Positions 60,250-64,000 of a stretch of 64,000 nucleotides of DNA are shown in pieces. A model generated the notes under the pieces. That model saw nothing but the letters and a program-made list of their open reading frames with translations, did no database searches and was not told where the DNA came from. Source of the stretch: Streptomyces sp. A012304 (lineage in GTDB: Bacteria; Actinomycetota; Actinomycetes; Streptomycetales; Streptomycetaceae); the NCBI RefSeq assembly GCF_026008495.1, contig NZ_BQUN01000111.1, forward strand, positions 154,726-218,725, read 5' to 3'. Numbering within the stretch: position 1 is the stretch's first letter; each line of letters starts with the position of its first letter. The translations under genes were made by a program, and so were the position numbers.

Positions 60250-61769
60250 GCGGCCTGGGAGAAACCGCACACCTGACGGAGACGGACACCTCGGCGTCCC
60301 GCCTCGGACCGTCAGACCTCTGGGCACCGGCGGAGACGGGCGAGCCGGAGGAACCTCTGTCCCCGGACACGCCGACCGGCTTCGAGCCGACCGACCCGAC
60401 AGAGCCGGAGCCACCGCAAGAGCCCATGGAACCGGGAGGGCTGGAGGAGCCGGACGAACCGGGAGGACCGGAGGAGCCGGAGGAGCCGGAGGCACAGGCA
60501 GTACCACTGGAGCCCGAGACACCCGCTGAGCCCGAAGAGGCTGCGGAACCGGAGAGACCGGAGACGCCGGAGCAGTCGGCCGAGGTCGACTGGTCGGAGG
60601 TGACGGTCTCGGACGAGGACTCGGGCATCAGCGAACCGGAGGAGCCCGTCGAGCCCGATTCGTGGCCTTACGGCGATGAACATGAGGAGGAAGCGGAGGC
60701 GCAGGCCGAACCCGCCCCGGCGGACGGCTCATCCGAGCCCGCTGCGCCCGACGCGGAACCTGCGGCGCGGGTAGGTGAATCGGCCGAGGAGCCCGCGCAG
60801 GACGACCAGGTCGACAGCCAGGACGATCCGGTGGCGACAGACGCTCCGGAGAAGATCGAGGCAGTGATCGACCGGCCGAGCATCGATCACATGTACGATC
60901 GCCCGTTCTATGAGCCCGTGCAGTACGGCGATCCGATCAACTTCGGTGACAAGCCGACCCCCCTCTTCGACGGCCCACCCGTACGAGAGCAGACACAGCA
61001 GGGTGCGCTGTACGACTGCACCGTGATCGCGACCCTCGGTGCTGTGGCCGGGCATCGCCCAGAGGTCATCTCCAACAGCATCCGGGAGAACGGCGACGGA
61101 ACATACACCGTCTCCCTGCACGAAACCGTCCGCGGAGACGACGGCGTCGCACGCCCGACCGGACGCCAGATCGAGCTGAGCCTGACTCCGGACCTACCCG
61201 CGCCCACAGCCAGGCCCGGGGAGTCCGCGCTCGCGGCGACGCAAGGTACCGCCTGGTGCGCTCTGTTGGAGAAGGCGGTCGCCGGCGTCGACCAGACCTG
61301 GGGCGACGACCGGCGAGGACAGTGGGAGGACCGGTGGGCTATCGAGAAGGGAGCGGCGGGTTTCCCCGAGGGGCCGATCCCCGAAGGGTATGAGCGGCTC
61401 AATCGCGGAGCATGGCCCTTGGACCAATCGGAGTTGCTCACCCAGCTGACGGGTGAGGAAAGCGCCTTGTACGTCTTCCCTACCGGGGACGATGCGCAGG
61501 ATCGGGTGAAGCACCATATCGAGCACCAGCTCGCCGAGGGAAAGCCGGTCCTTGTGGGAACCAGGGCCCTGGATGCCGAGGCCGGAGAATTCGAGCTACC
61601 GAAGAAGCTGTACGGCGCACACGCGTACGAGGTGGTGGCTGTGGACGGCGACATGCTTCACCTGCGCAACCCGTGGAACGAGCAGCACCCGGACGAGTTG
61701 ACAATGGATGAGTTTTTCCATGCCTGTCAGAACGACAAGCAGCGCGGTGGATACACAACTCTTCTCTAG
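60246..61769 (+). CDS. calpain-like (C2 clan CA) cysteine protease 1
   Basis: 507 residues. The N-terminal 200 residues are a Glu/Pro-rich disordered region with no cysteine. The protease domain follows: oxyanion Gln and catalytic Cys258 in QQGALYDCTVIATLGAVAG, His459 in YGAHAYEVVAVDGDMLHLRN with Asn475 in LRNPWNE. This is the calpain order and spacing (Q-x5-C, then HAY, then NPW). No signal peptide, so it acts in the cytoplasm unless exported by the locus. It starts inside the HerA stop codon and is followed 13 bp later by a small protein gene. Confidence 0.85.
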   Translation: MSGLGETAHLTETDTSASRLGPSDLWAPAETGEPEEPLSPDTPTGFEPTDPTEPEPPQEPMEPGGLEEPDEPGGPEEPEEPEAQAVPLEPETPAEPEEAAEPERPETPEQSAEVDWSEVTVSDEDSGISEPEEPVEPDSWPYGDEHEEEAEAQAEPAPADGSSEPAAPDAEPAARVGESAEEPAQDDQVDSQDDPVATDAPEKIEAVIDRPSIDHMYDRPFYEPVQYGDPINFGDKPTPLFDGPPVREQTQQGALYDCTVIATLGAVAGHRPEVISNSIRENGDGTYTVSLHETVRGDDGVARPTGRQIELSLTPDLPAPTARPGESALAATQGTAWCALLEKAVAGVDQTWGDDRRGQWEDRWAIEKGAAGFPEGPIPEGYERLNRGAWPLDQSELLTQLTGEESALYVFPTGDDAQDRVKHHIEHQLAEGKPVLVGTRALDAEAGEFELPKKLYGAHAYEVVAVDGDMLHLRNPWNEQHPDELTMDEFFHACQNDKQRGGYTTLL

Positions 61770-61782
61770 AGAGGGCAGATCA

Positions 61783-62046
61783 GTGACAGCGGATGAACTG
61801 ACCATCCCGAACGGCATCCTCGTCCGTACCGAAAAGGGAAACATCGGCGGTATGGGATGTGCTCCCGCGACCGCGGATCGGCCAGCTGTGGTGAAGCTCG
61901 GGTTCAGCGGCGGAAGCGGGGAGGAGCGGCAGGAGGTGCTGAACGAAGGGGGCACCTTCGAGTTCGGCGGGGAGACCTGGACCGTGGCGCAGATCAACTT
62001 CGCCAGCGGGACCTCCTGGAACGTGGTCCTGCGACGCCTTCCCTGA
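61783..62046 (+). CDS. small beta-rich protein 1 of the calpain locus
   Basis: 87 residues from GTG at 61783 (GAGAGGG before). IPNGILVRTEKGNIGGMGCA, PATADRPAVVKLGFSGG, then EGGTFEFGGETWTVAQINF and SWNVVLRRLP. The same pattern (xGxIGG, ATA[DE]RPAxVxL, GxTFxxGGxxxxVxxI, SWxVxLRxx) recurs in the genes at 63390 and 63670. Short, cytosolic, probably a beta barrel. It could bind or restrain the protease next to it (inference from order), or be an unrelated DUF. Confidence 0.8.
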   Translation: MTADELTIPNGILVRTEKGNIGGMGCAPATADRPAVVKLGFSGGSGEERQEVLNEGGTFEFGGETWTVAQINFASGTSWNVVLRRLP

Positions 62047-62081
62047 ACACCGCAGAAGCCGGGCCGGAGAGAGGCAGATCG

Positions 62082-62141
62082 ATGGCGGCAGACGAGTCGA
62101 TCGTTCTGAGCAACCGCGTCACCACAGCGCGGTTCGGGTAA
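62082..62141 (+). pseudogene. stub of a further small-protein paralogue
   Basis: 19 codons: ADESIVLSNRVTTARFG before TAA. It aligns with the N-terminus of its three neighbours, has a GGAGAGAGG ribosome site, and stops where they continue into GNIGG/GRIGG. A decayed copy. Confidence 0.55.
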
Positions 62142-62177
62142 GCCGGCCGCTCCCGCGAAGCCCAAGGGGGGATCAGT

Positions 62178-63374
62178 ATGAGCGAGTTGTACGGGACCGA
62201 GAAGGGGGCCGAGGCGGGTCCCGAGGTGGGTGACCAGGGGAAGGACCAGGTGTCGTGGGACTTCTCGGAGGACACCGCGGCCCCCGAGGAGCCGTTGGAG
62301 CCGGCAGAGGTCGACGCCTGGGCCGACCAGGACTGGGCGTCCGGCGAGGCCGAGCCGTTGGAGCCGTTGGAACCCATGCAGGCGGGTGACCTGGTCGAGT
62401 GGGGGGAGTTCCAGGACGACACCCCTGAGGCGCCGGAGGCGCCCGACGAGGCGGACGCGCCCGAGACGATCCACGAGGTGGTCGACCGGCCCGCGGTGGA
62501 GCATCTGTACGACGCCCCGATCTCACCGGCCCGGTACGCCGACCTGATCAACGCCGGTGATCAGCCGATTCCCCTTTTCGACGGCCCGCCCAGCCGTGAC
62601 CAGACCGAACAGGGAGAGCTGAGCGACTGCGGCGTGATCGCCACGCTCGGCTCGGTGGCCGGCCACCGCCCGGAGGCGATCTCCGACGCCATCCAGCAGA
62701 ACGAGGACGGGACGTACACGGTCCGCCTGCACGAGGCGAGGACCGACAGCGACGGCTTCACCCGCCCGACCGGTCGCCAGTTGGAGCTCACCGTGACTCC
62801 GGACCTTCTCGAGTACGAGGACGCCCCCGGGGAGCCGGTGCTCGCCCGCATGGAGGGGAGTGCCTGGTGTGCTCTGATGGAGAAGGCCATGGCGGGCGTC
62901 GACCAGACCTGGGATGCCGAGCGGCGTGCCGAGTGGGAGCAGGAGTGGAGCGAGGAGCGTGTGTACGAGGGGCTGGGGGAGGGGCCGACACCCGAGGGGT
63001 ACGAACGCCTCAACCGGGGGTCGACCTCGATCCAGCGGGCGGAGATGCTCACCCAGCTGACCGGCGAGGAAAGTGTGGTCTACGACTTCCCTAAGGGGCC
63101 GGACGCCTATGACCAGCTGCTGGACCACTTCGCCGTGCAGCTTTCGGAGGGCAAGCCCGTCCTGACGGGAAGCCGCGGCCTGGAGGACGACGACGACAAG
63201 CTGCCCGGGGGCGTCGTCGAAGGGCACGTGTACGAGGTCGTCGGAGTCCAGGACGGCAAAGTGCACCTGCGCAACCCGTGGAACGAGGACGACCCTGAGC
63301 CGCTGGCCGAGAAGGACTTCATGGACGCGTTCCAGCCCCGCGGCTCTCGAGGCGATTACACCACCCTGTTCTAG
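62178..63374 (+). CDS. calpain-like cysteine protease 2
   Basis: 398 residues. Acidic N-terminus (1-110) shorter than in the first paralogue; protease core with Gln and Cys151 in EQGELSDCGVIATLGSVAGH, His350 in VEGHVYEVVGVQDGKVHLRN and Asn366 in NPWNEDDPEP. Closely related to the protein at 60246 through FDGPP..DQTEQGEL, WCALMEKAMAGVDQTW, EGYERLNRG and LTQLTGEES. It follows the truncated small-protein gene by 36 bp and is followed 15 bp later by another small protein gene. Confidence 0.85.
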   Translation: MSELYGTEKGAEAGPEVGDQGKDQVSWDFSEDTAAPEEPLEPAEVDAWADQDWASGEAEPLEPLEPMQAGDLVEWGEFQDDTPEAPEAPDEADAPETIHEVVDRPAVEHLYDAPISPARYADLINAGDQPIPLFDGPPSRDQTEQGELSDCGVIATLGSVAGHRPEAISDAIQQNEDGTYTVRLHEARTDSDGFTRPTGRQLELTVTPDLLEYEDAPGEPVLARMEGSAWCALMEKAMAGVDQTWDAERRAEWEQEWSEERVYEGLGEGPTPEGYERLNRGSTSIQRAEMLTQLTGEESVVYDFPKGPDAYDQLLDHFAVQLSEGKPVLTGSRGLEDDDDKLPGGVVEGHVYEVVGVQDGKVHLRNPWNEDDPEPLAEKDFMDAFQPRGSRGDYTTLF

Positions 63375-63389
63375 AGAGGATGAAGGCGT

Positions 63390-63647
63390 ATGGCATTCGA
63401 GGAAGTAAGGGTGAACCGCGGGGTGGTCGCCCGGGCCAGGAACGGCAGGATCGGTGGCAAGGGCAGTACCAAGGCCACCGCGGATCGCCCTGCCCGCGTG
63501 CAGTTGGCCCTCATCCCGAAGGATGGCGACACACGGGAGGTCGTGCTCGGCGAAGGGGACACCTTCGAGCTGGGTGGTGACACCTACCAGGTCGCGGAGA
63601 TCAAGCACCACAGCACCTGGACCGTCACCTTGCGTCTGGTGCAGTGA
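63390..63647 (+). CDS. small beta-rich protein 2 of the calpain locus
   Basis: 85 residues: RVNRGVVARARNGRIGGKGS, ATADRPARVQLALIPKDGDT, EGDTFELGGDTYQVAEIKHH then STWTVTLRLVQ. It is closer to the next gene than to the first paralogue. ATG at 63390 follows GAGAGGATG. Same operon and presumed role as the protein at 61783. Confidence 0.8.
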   Translation: MAFEEVRVNRGVVARARNGRIGGKGSTKATADRPARVQLALIPKDGDTREVVLGEGDTFELGGDTYQVAEIKHHSTWTVTLRLVQ

Positions 63648-63669
63648 CGGCGGAGGAAGGCGAAGCGGC

Positions 63670-63927
63670 TTGGTACCCGAACGAGTGCAGGTGAACCACG
63701 GCACGGTCACCACGACAAGGGCCGGCAGGATCGGTGGCATGAGCAGTGTTCCGGCGACCGCGGAACGTCCCGCGCTGGTGAAGCTCGCCCTCATGCCCAC
63801 GGACGGCGAGGAGCGGACGCAGATGCTGAGCGAAGGGGAGACCTTCGACATCGGCGGTGACGTCTACCAGGTGGAAGAGATCAAGCACCACCGCTCCTGG
63901 ACCGTCACCCTCCGTCTGATCCCGTAG
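63670..63927 (+). CDS. small beta-rich protein 3 of the calpain locus
   Basis: 85 residues from TTG at 63670, aligned so that VQVNHGTVTTTRAGRIGGMS matches the start of its neighbour; a GTG at 63685 is possible. PATAERPALVKLALMPTDGE, EGETFDIGGDVYQVEEIKHH then RSWTVTLRLIP complete the pattern. Last gene before the window's final hairpin. Confidence 0.75.
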   Translation: MVPERVQVNHGTVTTTRAGRIGGMSSVPATAERPALVKLALMPTDGEERTQMLSEGETFDIGGDVYQVEEIKHHRSWTVTLRLIP

Positions 63928-63947
63928 CCAAGGGGCCCGGCACATGC

Positions 63948-63991
63948 CGCGCCCGCGCCGAGTCGGTCATCACTCGTTCGGCGCGGGCGCG
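63948..63991 (+). terminator. hairpin closing the calpain locus
   Basis: 14-bp perfect arms CGCGCCCGCGCCGA / TCGGCGCGGGCGCG with a 16-nt loop, 20 bp after the last stop codon. Confidence 0.75.
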
Positions 63992-64000
63992 GGCGCGGTG

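Overview
The window is GC-rich actinobacterial DNA, almost certainly from a Streptomyces chromosome. The evidence is strong codon bias, many TetR, MarR and SDR genes, F420-type LLM oxidoreductases, secreted proteins with Streptomyces-like signal peptides, and a dnaK-grpE-dnaJ-hspR operon preceded by HAIR (HspR operator) sequences. No database search could be run, so family calls rest on motifs read directly from the translations.

Layout. (1) 0-12.4 kb is accessory: a secreted NPP1-type protein and an ABC exporter/histidine kinase/response regulator operon, both preceded by the same 151-bp element; a YdcF-like membrane protein; an orphan histidine kinase; a secreted trypsin-fold protein that has lost its catalytic His and Ser; an SDR; a TetR gene facing a truncated target gene; and an LLM oxidoreductase. 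(2) 12.7-42.1 kb looks like a decayed genomic island in a tRNA-Gly(TCC) gene. The intact tRNA lies at 42.03-42.10 kb, a 47-bp identical copy of its 3' part lies at 12.71 kb, and a 25-bp partial copy lies at 21.0 kb. Each copy sits near a tandem GGCACG repeat of 11-bp period. No integrase was found. The interval holds transposase fragments (IS3, IS5, ISAs1), truncated host genes, small regulator/enzyme modules with visible palindromic operators, and a complete exported molybdenum hydroxylase operon (PaoABC-like, plus XdhC and MoaA). It also holds a large subtilase, an alpha/beta hydrolase abutting a frameshifted histidine-kinase remnant, an aldo/keto reductase and an allene-oxide-cyclase-like barrel protein. 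(3) 42.1-53.9 kb is core chromosome: a zinc-ribbon miniprotein, dCTP deaminase, a phosphoribosyltransferase, a Yip1 membrane protein, a heterodisulfide-reductase-like Fe-S membrane protein, a divergent MraY/WecA-like protein, the dnaK operon and a lipoprotein. (4) 54.0-64.0 kb is the most unusual locus. A HerA-type ATPase is followed by two calpain-like cysteine proteases with acidic, proline-rich N-termini, interleaved with three 85-87 residue paralogous small proteins and the stub of a fourth. Divergent from it run a degenerate M48-like membrane protein and a large membrane protein that resembles a partner ATPase without a Walker A motif.

How the parts work together. The dnaK operon is a standard HspR-autoregulated heat-shock unit. 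The Pao-type genes make a complete molybdo-enzyme with its own XdhC maturation factor and a MoaA cofactor enzyme. Three TetR genes (17.6, 21.8 and 36.7 kb) sit with repeated operator sequences that tie them to neighbouring enzymes. The 54-64 kb locus has the architecture of a motor/protease/small-modulator system, perhaps conflict or cell-envelope related. That function is inference only.
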